Of a stretch of DNA of 64,000 nt, positions 53,210 to 61,474 are shown piece after piece; positions within the stretch are counted from its first letter, which is position 1; each line of letters opens with the position of its first letter. This DNA comes from Pacificispira sp040217575. Its GTDB lineage: Bacteria; Pseudomonadota; Alphaproteobacteria; UBA8366; Aestuariispiraceae. A program made the translations under genes and the position numbers. The stretch lies in the NCBI GenBank assembly GCA_040217575.1, contig JAVJPW010000007.1, positions 310,001 through 374,000 on the forward strand, in the 5' to 3' direction. The notes below the pieces were generated by a model, which had not been told where the DNA came from, searched no databases, and was given only the letters and a program-made list of their open reading frames with translations.

Positions 53210-53764
53210 ATGGGGTTAACGCTTCCGAATTTTCTTACTCTGATACGGATCGCCGCGATCATTCCCATCGTGGCGTTGTTCTATGTCGACGCCTGGTGGG
53301 CGCCGTGGACCGCCTTTGCCTTGTTCGCCGCCGCGTGCATTACCGACTTCCTGGACGGTTATCTGGCCCGCGCAACTGGACAGGTATCGAAACTGGGCCG
53401 GTTCCTGGACCCCGTTGCCGACAAGCTTCTGGTCGCGGCGGTCATACTGATGTTGGTCGCGACGGGAAACCTTTCCGGTCTTGCGATACTGCCGGGCCTG
53501 ATCATCCTGCTTCGGGAAATCGCCGTTTCGGGCCTGCGCGAAATACTGGCCGAACTGCGCGTCGGCATGCCCGTTTCCAATCTGGCAAAATGGAAAACGA
53601 CGATCCAGATGCTGGCCCTGGGCTTCCTGATCGTCGGCAATGCCGGGCCGGATGCGATCCCGTGCATTCTGATTGGCGAGGTGCTGATCTGGATTGCCGG
53701 AGCCCTGACGATCATCACCGGATTTGACTACCTGCGTGCCGGCGTCCGACACCTGACGGAATAG
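53210..53764 (+). CDS. pgsA: CDP-diacylglycerol-glycerol-3-phosphate phosphatidyltransferase
   Basis: The 184-residue inner-membrane enzyme makes phosphatidylglycerol phosphate. The CDP-alcohol phosphotransferase signature D-G-x2-A-R-x8-G-x3-D-x3-D is complete in DFLDGYLARATGQ through LGRFLDPVADK. Several membrane helices surround it. mobB starts 10 bases later on the same strand. Confidence 0.95.
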   Translation: MGLTLPNFLTLIRIAAIIPIVALFYVDAWWAPWTAFALFAAACITDFLDGYLARATGQVSKLGRFLDPVADKLLVAAVILMLVATGNLSGLAILPGLIILLREIAVSGLREILAELRVGMPVSNLAKWKTTIQMLALGFLIVGNAGPDAIPCILIGEVLIWIAGALTIITGFDYLRAGVRHLTE

Positions 53765-53774
53765 CGGGGCAATC

Positions 53775-54281
53775 ATGGTCGTCCTTGGCATCGCCGGATA
53801 CAGCGGCGCGGGCAAGACAACGCTGGTCAAGAAGCTCATCCCGGCACTGACGGCACGCGGCCTGTCGGTTTCCACTGTCAAACACGCCCATCACAAGTTC
53901 GACGTCGACACGCCGGGCAAAGATTCTTATGAACATCGTCATGCTGGCGCGACAGAGGTTCTGGTGTCATCGGCAAACCGCTGGGCGCTGATGCATGAGA
54001 ACCGGGACTGCGACGAACCCGGTCTGCCGGACCTGTTGCAAAAACTTTCCCCGGTCGATCTGGTGCTGGTGGAAGGCTGGAAATTCGGGGATCACAAGAA
54101 GCTGGAAGTATATCGCCCCGGCATCGGCAAACCGCTTCTGGCGACCGAAGACAAAAATGTCGTCGCCGTCGCAAGCGACGCGACGAAACTGCCGGGTGTC
54201 GGAGTTCCGGTGCTGAACATCGATGACATCACTGCGATAGCGGATTTTGTCGCGGAGTATGCTACGGTCGCGGGTGGCTGA
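53775..54281 (+). CDS. mobB: Molybdopterin-guanine dinucleotide biosynthesis protein B
   Basis: The 168-residue P-loop GTPase assists MobA in attaching GMP to molybdopterin. Walker A is GYSGAGKTTLVKKL near residue 6; VSTVKHAHHKFDVDTPGKDS and VEGWKFGDHKKLEV are the other family motifs. It follows pgsA closely and precedes the cyclase by 14 bases. The other cofactor genes (moeA, moaD, moaE) resume 4 kb downstream. Confidence 0.94.
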   Translation: MVVLGIAGYSGAGKTTLVKKLIPALTARGLSVSTVKHAHHKFDVDTPGKDSYEHRHAGATEVLVSSANRWALMHENRDCDEPGLPDLLQKLSPVDLVLVEGWKFGDHKKLEVYRPGIGKPLLATEDKNVVAVASDATKLPGVGVPVLNIDDITAIADFVAEYATVAGG

Positions 54282-54295
54282 CCCATAACCGAAGG

Positions 54296-56029
54296 ATGGA
54301 CAAATCCGTGCGTTTTCTTTCCATCGGCACCAAAATCTATTCGATCGCGATCGGACTGATTGTCCTGATGATCGGCGTGTCGGGCGTATCCGCGTATATG
54401 GTGGATATGGTCCGGGACGAACTGCAGCTTCAAAGCAACATCTTCCTACCGCTCAGCAACCGGATCGCGGGGATTGAAACGACGATTTTGGATGGCGAGG
54501 TTCTGATCGAACGGATGCGCCATGCGCTGGACGAAGGTCGGACACAGACTTCCGCCGCCGAGATCCAACAGGAACTGGCCCATGTCGCGACGCGCGCCGA
54601 CGAACAGTTCCAACGTGCATATGCAATCCTCGAATCCGTGGATTTCCGGACCTTGGATACAGAGGCGGCGATTGCGGCGACGCGGGTGGAAACGACCCTG
54701 CGAGCAATTGAACTCGAATATCGCGACTATCGTTCCGGGCTGGAGAAGCTTTTGTCCGCACAACAGAGCGGAAGCGTTTCCGAAATGCGCCTTCTGAACG
54801 ATCTGCTGATCGAAGAAGAACAGGAGATATATCATCATTTGGAACGCATCCGCGCGGAGATGCAGGACTATGTTGCAAAATCGGTTCGGCACATCGTCGA
54901 ACTGGACCTGATCCTGGACCGGTTGATCCTGGTTGTGACCGGACTGGCAGCGTTGTTGGGCCTGCTTCTGTCAGGGCTGGTGACCAGAAAGATTATCTCC
55001 CCCATGCGGGAATTGGTGGCGGGCCTAAAACGGGTGGAAGACGGTGACCTGGAAACCGAACTGGCGGTCACCACCACGGACGAAACGGCGCGCCTGGCCC
55101 ATGGTTTCAATGAAATGATTGCCGGCCTGCGGGCAAAGGAACGAATTACAGAAACATTTGGTCGCTATGTCGATCCCAGGGTGGTGGAAAACCTGATCGG
55201 CAACCCCGCCCTGTCGAAACCGGGCGGCGACCGGCGCGACATGACAGTCCAGTTCACGGATATGAGCGGGTTCACCACCCTGTCCGAACGTCTGTCGCCG
55301 GACAGTCTGGTCAATCTTCTGAATGCCTATTTCACGGAAATGGCCAACCCGATCCAAGAACATTCCGGCGTCATCGACAAATATATCGGCGATGCGATCA
55401 TGGCTTACTGGGGGCCACCCTTCACCGACCCGGCCCATCAGGCGGAACAGGCAATCGATTCCGCACTGGAACAGCTGGAACTCATTCTGGCGTTCAACAA
55501 GCGCGTACCGGAAATACTGGGCGTAAAGCTGGATGGCGTGCATATCGACCTGCGTATCGGCATTGCCAGCGGTTCCGCCCTGGTCGGCACGGTTGGGTCG
55601 GCCAACCACCATAATTACACGGTGATGGGGGACACGGTAAATGTCGCGTCCCGCCTGGAGGGGGCGTGCAAGGAATACCGGCTAAGGCTTCTGGTTGACG
55701 AACGAACCCGCAAGGAAACCGACAAGTTCCTGTTCCGCGAAATCGACATGCTTCGGGTGAAGGGAAGGGCGGAACCGCTCCGTGTCTCGCAACCGATCTG
55801 CCGCCTGCCGGCTTCGCCGGATCGGGTCGCGCTGGCAAAGACATTTGAACAGGGACTGAAATTGTACCAGGCCCGAAAGTTCGAGGCGGCGCTGAAGTCT
55901 TTCAAAGAGTGTCTTGAGATTTATCCTGACGACGGTCCGTCCAAGGTGTTCGTGGAACGCAGCGGAACACTTTTGGTCGCGCCACCGCCAGACGATTGGG
56001 ACGGTGTCTGGACGATGATGTCCAAATAG
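54296..56029 (+). CDS. Membrane class III adenylate/guanylate cyclase with HAMP domain
   Basis: The 577-residue protein has a membrane helix near residue 20, a helical periplasmic domain of about 165 residues, a second helix near 210, a HAMP linker, a catalytic cyclase domain (about 310-490) and a C-terminal TPR-like helical pair. Metal-binding aspartates are D322 in FTDMSGFT and D366 in DKYIGDAIMAYWG. K362 sits where adenine-selecting lysines lie, which favours ATP as substrate. The protein probably turns an envelope signal into cAMP. It lies inside the molybdenum-cofactor genes and could be in one transcript with mobB. Confidence 0.88.
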   Translation: MDKSVRFLSIGTKIYSIAIGLIVLMIGVSGVSAYMVDMVRDELQLQSNIFLPLSNRIAGIETTILDGEVLIERMRHALDEGRTQTSAAEIQQELAHVATRADEQFQRAYAILESVDFRTLDTEAAIAATRVETTLRAIELEYRDYRSGLEKLLSAQQSGSVSEMRLLNDLLIEEEQEIYHHLERIRAEMQDYVAKSVRHIVELDLILDRLILVVTGLAALLGLLLSGLVTRKIISPMRELVAGLKRVEDGDLETELAVTTTDETARLAHGFNEMIAGLRAKERITETFGRYVDPRVVENLIGNPALSKPGGDRRDMTVQFTDMSGFTTLSERLSPDSLVNLLNAYFTEMANPIQEHSGVIDKYIGDAIMAYWGPPFTDPAHQAEQAIDSALEQLELILAFNKRVPEILGVKLDGVHIDLRIGIASGSALVGTVGSANHHNYTVMGDTVNVASRLEGACKEYRLRLLVDERTRKETDKFLFREIDMLRVKGRAEPLRVSQPICRLPASPDRVALAKTFEQGLKLYQARKFEAALKSFKECLEIYPDDGPSKVFVERSGTLLVAPPPDDWDGVWTMMSK

Positions 56030-56068
56030 GACTTGCGACCTGAAAACGTCACCGGCGGGACACCCCAG

Positions 56069-58060
56069 ATGAACGATTATCCGACCCTTTTTTCCCCCAT
56101 CAAACTGCGTCACCTGACGCTGAAGAACCGCATCGTCTTCGGACCGCATACAGTGAATATGAGCGAAGGCGGTCTGCCAACCGACCGGCATTTCGGATAT
56201 TACCGGGAACGCGCGCGCGGCGGGGCCGCGATGATTGTGGTGGAACCGGTGCCGGTGCACCGTACGGGCGTTCTGGTACGCGGCAATTTCCTGCACGAAA
56301 CCGACGAAACCATCCCCTATTTCCGACGCATCGTAGACGAGTGCCACAGCCACGGGACGGTGATGATTCACCAGCTCTACCATGTCGGCGGGCACGGCGA
56401 TCAGGACAACTCCTGGGAACCCTACTGGTCCCCGTCGGGAATACCGTCCTATCACGACCCGTGGGGCAGCCATGCCATGACGGAAGCAGAGATCGAGGAA
56501 TTGATTGAAAGCTTCGTCCAGGCGGCGCGCCGCGACCGGGACGCCGGCTTCGACGGTGTCGAAATCTATGCCGCGTACAACTGTCTGGTTGACCAGTTCT
56601 GGTCGCCGCTGACGAATCGGCGGACGGACCGCTGGGGCGGGTCGCTGGAAAACCGCGTCCGCTTTGCCGAAGAAATCTGCCGCCGCATTCGGGAACTGGC
56701 CGGTGACGATTTCATCATCGGCATGACGGTGTCGGGGTCGGAACCGATGCCGGGCGGGCTGACCATCGACGACAAGGTCCCGTTCCTGAAGCATTTGGAA
56801 GACCGGGGGCTTATCGACTACATCTCCTGCGGGACGGGAAGCTATTTGCACGATTTCTCCAAGATCGTGCCCAGCTTTCATTTCGAAATGAAACTCGGCA
56901 CCCCGGATGCATCCGTCTATCGAAAGGCGCTGACCAGAACGCTTGTGACAGCGGAAGCCCGGATCAAGACACCCGACAACGCGGAAGCCGTCCTGTCGCA
57001 AGGGCACTCCGACATGGTGTCCATCGTGCGCGGCCAGATCGCCGAACCTCACTGGGCCAACAAGGCGAAGGCCGGTCGGCCCGAAGACATCCGCCCGTGC
57101 ATTTCATGCAATCAGCTTTGTATCGGCCGCCGCATGCGGGACTATTACGCAAGCTGCCTCGTCAACCCGTCGGTGTCGCGCGAACATGCCTGGGACGGCG
57201 ACAGTGTCGGGCGGGCGGAATCCCCGAAGGATATCCTGATTGTCGGCGGTGGGCCGTCGGGACTTGAATCAGCGCGTGTTCTGGCGGAACGTGGCCACAA
57301 GGTGCGCCTGGTGGAAAAGGGACCGGAACTCGGCGGTCAGTTCCGTCTGGCAGCGGGTCAGCCGGAACGTGGCGAAATCGGCCAGCTGCTGAACTGGTAC
57401 CGCACCCAGTTGGAAAAGCTTCAGGTGAGAATAGAACTGAAGACGGAGCTTAGTGAAGACGACATTCGCAACAGTGGCGCGGACGAGGTGTTGTTGTGCA
57501 CCGGTTCGAAGCCAAACCGCACCGGATTCCAGCGCACCATGCTGCATATGGACCAATTGCCCGGCGCCGATCAGGACAATGTCTGTACCGTTCACGACGT
57601 GTTGGAAGGAACCGTCGTGCCCGGAACGAATGTCCTTTTGCTGGACGATATCGACGGCTGGTGGCCCGCCAGCGGCACCGCCCTGCATCTGGCACAGCAG
57701 CGGCACTTCGTGACGGTGGCGACCGCGTCGGAATTCGCCGCGGCAAAATTGGATATGAGCCTGACCGGCGACACGACGCGGGCGCGGTTCATGCAATATG
57801 GCGTCGAAGTCCTTACCGCCACATCCGTCGAAAAGTGGGAAGGGAACACCGCGACCCTGGTCAATCTTTATACCGGCGACCGGGAAGAACGGGAGTTCGA
57901 CAGCTTGGTTCTGGCCAGCACCAATATTGCCGAAGACGCCCTGACGCGGGCCCTGGAAGCCGATCCGCCCATGCCAATCCACACGATTGGCGATGCGGTC
58001 GCATGCAGAACCGCGCATATGGCGATCTTCGAGGCGCGGAAACTGGCCCTTGGCATATAA
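56069..58060 (+). CDS. Trimethylamine dehydrogenase/2,4-dienoyl-CoA reductase-like Fe-S flavoprotein
   Basis: The 663-residue protein joins an Old-Yellow-Enzyme FMN barrel (1-335), a 4Fe-4S motif (C344, C347, C351, C363) and a C-terminal FAD/NAD(P)-type domain with GGGPSGLESARVLAERG. This is the layout of trimethylamine, dimethylamine and histamine dehydrogenases and of dienoyl-CoA reductases. Position 28 is Thr in GPHTVNM, where trimethylamine dehydrogenase has the Cys that binds FMN covalently, so the flavin is likely non-covalent. N-methylproline/betaine demethylases share this architecture, and a demethylase role is plausible. The ATG at 56069 fits; the TTG at 56033 is upstream. Confidence 0.88.
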   Translation: MNDYPTLFSPIKLRHLTLKNRIVFGPHTVNMSEGGLPTDRHFGYYRERARGGAAMIVVEPVPVHRTGVLVRGNFLHETDETIPYFRRIVDECHSHGTVMIHQLYHVGGHGDQDNSWEPYWSPSGIPSYHDPWGSHAMTEAEIEELIESFVQAARRDRDAGFDGVEIYAAYNCLVDQFWSPLTNRRTDRWGGSLENRVRFAEEICRRIRELAGDDFIIGMTVSGSEPMPGGLTIDDKVPFLKHLEDRGLIDYISCGTGSYLHDFSKIVPSFHFEMKLGTPDASVYRKALTRTLVTAEARIKTPDNAEAVLSQGHSDMVSIVRGQIAEPHWANKAKAGRPEDIRPCISCNQLCIGRRMRDYYASCLVNPSVSREHAWDGDSVGRAESPKDILIVGGGPSGLESARVLAERGHKVRLVEKGPELGGQFRLAAGQPERGEIGQLLNWYRTQLEKLQVRIELKTELSEDDIRNSGADEVLLCTGSKPNRTGFQRTMLHMDQLPGADQDNVCTVHDVLEGTVVPGTNVLLLDDIDGWWPASGTALHLAQQRHFVTVATASEFAAAKLDMSLTGDTTRARFMQYGVEVLTATSVEKWEGNTATLVNLYTGDREEREFDSLVLASTNIAEDALTRALEADPPMPIHTIGDAVACRTAHMAIFEARKLALGI

Positions 58061-58286
58061 CCCGACCGATCCGCGCATCGTCCCGCCGGGCATCGGGCAC
58101 AATGGCGGACCGCCACTGGAAACCCGCTACAGCTGGAAGGCGGTATGCTGGCGCAAGGCACAGAAGAAGGCCTGGAAGACCCCACCGCCCGAAGTCGTGC
58201 GACGTCGTTGCAAACGGGCACGCGAGTTGGGTACGACCTATCGCGAATATACGCTGGAAATCATGGAACGCGGGCGTCACCTTTGA
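58050..58286 (+). CDS. Small protein with IGHNGGPPL motif, unknown function
   Basis: The 78-residue basic protein carries the N-terminal motif PPGIGHNGGPPLE, a segment that recurs near the termini of many otherwise unrelated small alphaproteobacterial proteins. A helical Lys/Arg-rich part (WRKAQKKAWKTPPPEVVRRR) follows. No domain is known. The best start is the TTG at 58050, overlapping the end of the flavoprotein gene; an ATG at 57987 would read antisense-like residues. The stop is three bases before moeA, so it is translated with the cofactor genes. Confidence 0.6.
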   Translation: MAYNPTDPRIVPPGIGHNGGPPLETRYSWKAVCWRKAQKKAWKTPPPEVVRRRCKRARELGTTYREYTLEIMERGRHL

Positions 58287-58289
58287 ACC

Positions 58290-59585
58290 ATGGCACAACT
58301 GACGGACGATTGCTTCGCCTTTGACGGACCGCTGATCCGTGCGGATGACGCACTGGCACGCATTCGCGAAAGGCTGGTACCCATCGCAGATTCCGTGTGT
58401 GTCCCCGTCTCCTCCGCGCTGGGGCGCATTTTGGCGGAAGATGTGATCGCGCCGCATTCGATCCCGCCCTATGCGAATTCGGCGGTAGACGGGTTTGCCG
58501 TCTTTCATGCCGACTTGAACCCGAATGCGGACACCCACCTTCCGGTCGGTGGGCGCGTGGCCGCCGGAAGCCCGTTGGGCCGCCCGCAGTCCCGGGGGGA
58601 AGCGGTCAAGATCTTCACCGGCGCACCGATCCCCGACGGGGCGGACGGCGGCCCGCCCGACACCGTCATGATGCTGGAAGACTGTGTCGAATCCGACAAC
58701 GGATGCATCGTCACTGTCCATCCCGGTATACGGAAGGGAGCGAACCTGCGTCCGGCGGGGGACGATGTGTCCGCCGGTTCGACAGTCCTTTCCGCCGGAA
58801 CGAAACTGCGCCCGCAGGAGCTGGGTATGTTGGCCGCCTGTGGCCGGACGGATGTGTCTGTCTATCGGCCGCTTTCCGTTGCAATCTTTTCAACCGGGGA
58901 CGAAATCCGCGACCCGGGCACACCCCTTGAACCCGGAACGCAGTACGATTCCAACCGCCGCATGATAGCCGCCGCATTGGAATGCGCAGGGTTCGCGGTC
59001 ACGGATTTTGGAATCATCCCCGACGACGCGGATGCTATTTCTGGGACACTGACATCGGCCGCAGCGGACCATAGCGCAGTCGTAACGACCGGCGGCATGT
59101 CGATGGGCGAGGAAGACCATGTCCGCGCGGCGATCGAATGCAGTGGGCAGTTGAGTTTCTGGCGTGTCGCCATCAAACCGGGCCGTCCCGTCGGAATGGG
59201 ACTGATTTCCCGTGGGGATAACAGGAAAAGCGTTCTGATCGGCCTGCCGGGCAACCCTGTCGCGGCACTGACAACCCTGATATTATTGGGACGGCCAACA
59301 TTGCTGACACTGCAGGGCGCACGCGACATCGCACCGACGCGTTATCGCGCGGTCTTGGGGTTCGACTATAAAAAGAAGCCGGACCGCCGCGAGTTCGTGC
59401 GCGTCGTGCTGGACGGGCGCGATGCCGAAACGGGCATGGCAATCGCCCGCAAACACGGAAAAAGCGGTGCCGGGGTTCTATCATCCCTTGTCGGGGCCGA
59501 CGGATTTGTGGAAATCGCAGAGGACGATACACATCTGGTAGAAGGGTCCGTGGTCGACTTCCTGCCGTTTTCGGAGGTTTTCTGA
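58290..59585 (+). CDS. moeA: Molybdopterin molybdenumtransferase
   Basis: The 431-residue enzyme inserts molybdate into adenylated molybdopterin. The N-terminal domain II (PPYANSAVDGFAV) is followed by the MogA-like domain (STGDEI, GGMSMGEEDHV) and the C-terminal IV domain. All key acidic and Gly motifs are present. It overlaps moaD by one base (TGATG). Confidence 0.95.
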   Translation: MAQLTDDCFAFDGPLIRADDALARIRERLVPIADSVCVPVSSALGRILAEDVIAPHSIPPYANSAVDGFAVFHADLNPNADTHLPVGGRVAAGSPLGRPQSRGEAVKIFTGAPIPDGADGGPPDTVMMLEDCVESDNGCIVTVHPGIRKGANLRPAGDDVSAGSTVLSAGTKLRPQELGMLAACGRTDVSVYRPLSVAIFSTGDEIRDPGTPLEPGTQYDSNRRMIAAALECAGFAVTDFGIIPDDADAISGTLTSAAADHSAVVTTGGMSMGEEDHVRAAIECSGQLSFWRVAIKPGRPVGMGLISRGDNRKSVLIGLPGNPVAALTTLILLGRPTLLTLQGARDIAPTRYRAVLGFDYKKKPDRREFVRVVLDGRDAETGMAIARKHGKSGAGVLSSLVGADGFVEIAEDDTHLVEGSVVDFLPFSEVF

Positions 59586-59836
59586 TGAAAGTTCTTTATT
59601 TCGCCTGGATGCGCCAGCGCGTCGGCGCGGGGGAGGAAACCCATAACCCGCCGGCGAACGTCGATACCGTCGCCGCCCTGATCGACTGGCTGCGCGCCAA
59701 GGGGCCGAATTACGAAGCGGCGTTTCAGGACCCACGGGCCATCAAGGTTGCGGTCAATCAAACCTTTGCGTCCCTGTCGACCGAGATTACGCCCCAGGAT
59801 GAAGTTGCCTTTTTCCCCCCGGTAACGGGCGGCTGA
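59585..59836 (+). CDS. moaD: Molybdopterin synthase small subunit (sulfur carrier)
   Basis: The 83-residue ubiquitin-like protein ends in the required Gly-Gly (PPVTGG), which is thiocarboxylated to supply sulfur to precursor Z. It starts inside the moeA stop and ends five bases before moaE, so synthesis of the two synthase subunits is coupled. Confidence 0.95.
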   Translation: MKVLYFAWMRQRVGAGEETHNPPANVDTVAALIDWLRAKGPNYEAAFQDPRAIKVAVNQTFASLSTEITPQDEVAFFPPVTGG

Positions 59837-59841
59837 CAGAC

Positions 59842-60294
59842 ATGTCTGTCCGGGTACAGGAGGAAGATTTCGACGTTGGTGCCGAAATTGCCGCCTTACG
59901 CGAAGGCAAAACGTCCATCGGCGGCATATGCACCTTCACCGGTCTGGTCCGGGACCTGAACGAAGGGGCCGGGGTCGGTGCAATGACCCTTGAACATTAC
60001 CCCGGTATGACGGAAAAGATGCTCCGCGAAATAGAAGAAGAGGCGCACCGTCGCTGGAACCTGGACGCATCACTGATCGTCCATCGCTTCGGGACACTGA
60101 CTGCGGGCGACCAGATCGTCCTGGTCATCACGGCGAGCGCGCACCGGACCGAAGCATTCGAAGCCTGTCATTTCCTGATGGACTGGCTGAAGACGAAAGC
60201 GCCGTTCTGGAAGTCCGAAACACTGTCGGACGGGTCTGAACGGTGGGTCGAAGCCAGGGACACGGACGACCAGGCGGTCGAAAAGTGGTCCTGA
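59842..60294 (+). CDS. moaE: Molybdopterin synthase catalytic subunit
   Basis: The 150-residue large subunit forms the dithiolene of molybdopterin with MoaD. The catalytic lysines lie in MDWLKTKAPFWKSE; GAMTLEHYPGMTEK is the typical substrate-side strand. Length is normal. A GNAT gene follows after 15 bases. Confidence 0.95.
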   Translation: MSVRVQEEDFDVGAEIAALREGKTSIGGICTFTGLVRDLNEGAGVGAMTLEHYPGMTEKMLREIEEEAHRRWNLDASLIVHRFGTLTAGDQIVLVITASAHRTEAFEACHFLMDWLKTKAPFWKSETLSDGSERWVEARDTDDQAVEKWS

Positions 60295-60309
60295 GCGGGA
60301 GGAGTTGAA

Positions 60310-60780
60310 ATGGAAGCCGGACCACTTGAGATCGTGCGCGCGGGCGAAAACGATGCGGACCTGGTTGCTATCATGGTGCACCGGCTGCTGCATGAAATCG
60401 GTGCCTGGCACGACGCGCCCGACGATGAACGCATTCACGAGGTCTGCCGCGAGTTGCTGGAAAGCGACAGCCGCTTCACGGCCCTGTTGGCGTTTGATAC
60501 GGAACGGCGTCCCGTCGGCGTCATGACCCTGACGGAAGCGGTCGCCGTCTATGCCGAAGGGCGACTGGGTATCATCATGGAACTGTACGTCGTGCCCGAC
60601 GCACGGTCCACGGGGGTCGGCGAACGGCTGATTGAAGAAGCAAAGGCCGTCGGGCGTTCACGTAACTGGAAACTGCTGGAAGTGAACACGCCGGATGGCG
60701 TCGAATGGGCGCGCACGCAGTCCTTCTATGAACGTCAGGGGTTCAAACCGGTCGGGCCGTTCCTGAAACTGGAACTCTGA
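60310..60780 (+). CDS. GNAT family N-acetyltransferase
   Basis: The 156-residue acyltransferase has motif A in ELYVVPDARSTGVGERLIEEA, with the R/Q-x-x-G-x-G/A acetyl-CoA loop, and motif B in FYERQGFKPVG. The substrate is unknown. It follows moaE closely with a GGGAGGAG site, suggesting co-transcription with the cofactor genes, and it converges with the winged-helix gene. Confidence 0.85.
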   Translation: MEAGPLEIVRAGENDADLVAIMVHRLLHEIGAWHDAPDDERIHEVCRELLESDSRFTALLAFDTERRPVGVMTLTEAVAVYAEGRLGIIMELYVVPDARSTGVGERLIEEAKAVGRSRNWKLLEVNTPDGVEWARTQSFYERQGFKPVGPFLKLEL

Positions 60781-60787
60781 GCCCCGA

Positions 60788-61309
60788 CTAAAGATAGGCG
60801 AAGGATTTTTCCTTCCCCAATTCCTTGGCCAGTTTCTTCGCGACGCGATTCATCAGCTTGGTCCCGGATTTGGACAGCGAAAGCTGATCGGGGAACGGCG
60901 GCCCCTTGCTGACCCGGTCCATCAGGCCATGCTGTGACATCAGGATCAAAAGGCGGCGGATCGTTTCCCGCGAGACGCCGATATTCCCGAACAGTTCAAA
61001 CAGCGCGGACTGGCTAAGCGCAGGATAGATGCGAAGGTTGCCCGGCGTATCGACATTGTGTCGTCCAAGCAGGGTCGCAAACTGCTTCTGCGACAAGTCT
61101 GCGGAGGCATAGTCCGCCATGAACAGCAGGATGGTGTAGCTATGGATGCCGGAAAGCTGAACCTGATCCTGCCGCGCCAGCGGCGATCCGCCTGCTTCCA
61201 GAAGTTTGGAGATTTCACGTTCGAAAAGCCGAAGCGCCAATGCCGGTGCCCTGAGGTTGGCGTCCAGTCCGCCGCTCGGTTTGTCCGGTGCGCTCTTGTC
61301 CTTCGCCAT
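60788..61309 (-). CDS. Winged-helix DNA-binding protein, unknown regulon
   Basis: A 173-residue protein with a central DLSQKQFATLLGRHNV segment and a downstream ALFELFGNIGVSRETIRRLLILM helix-turn-helix that look like MarR-type winged helices. The ends are rich in lysine. No ligand domain is visible. It is divergent from gpmI, so it could control either itself or gpmI, but there is no direct evidence. A MarR-like regulator is the best guess. Confidence 0.6.
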   Translation of the reverse strand: MAKDKSAPDKPSGGLDANLRAPALALRLFEREISKLLEAGGSPLARQDQVQLSGIHSYTILLFMADYASADLSQKQFATLLGRHNVDTPGNLRIYPALSQSALFELFGNIGVSRETIRRLLILMSQHGLMDRVSKGPPFPDQLSLSKSGTKLMNRVAKKLAKELGKEKSFAYL

Positions 61310-61474
61310 TGGCCCGTACCTTCCGTTGGCTGCTTCCTGTTGGCTACATCACGCCGGCAGGTCGGGCTTTCAATACGTCCGACTCTGCACTAGAACCCTC
61401 TCCCATCAGTGGTTATATAAACACATACCAACTGGATTGCACCACCCCGCACACACAATTCCAGTGAACGGCAC

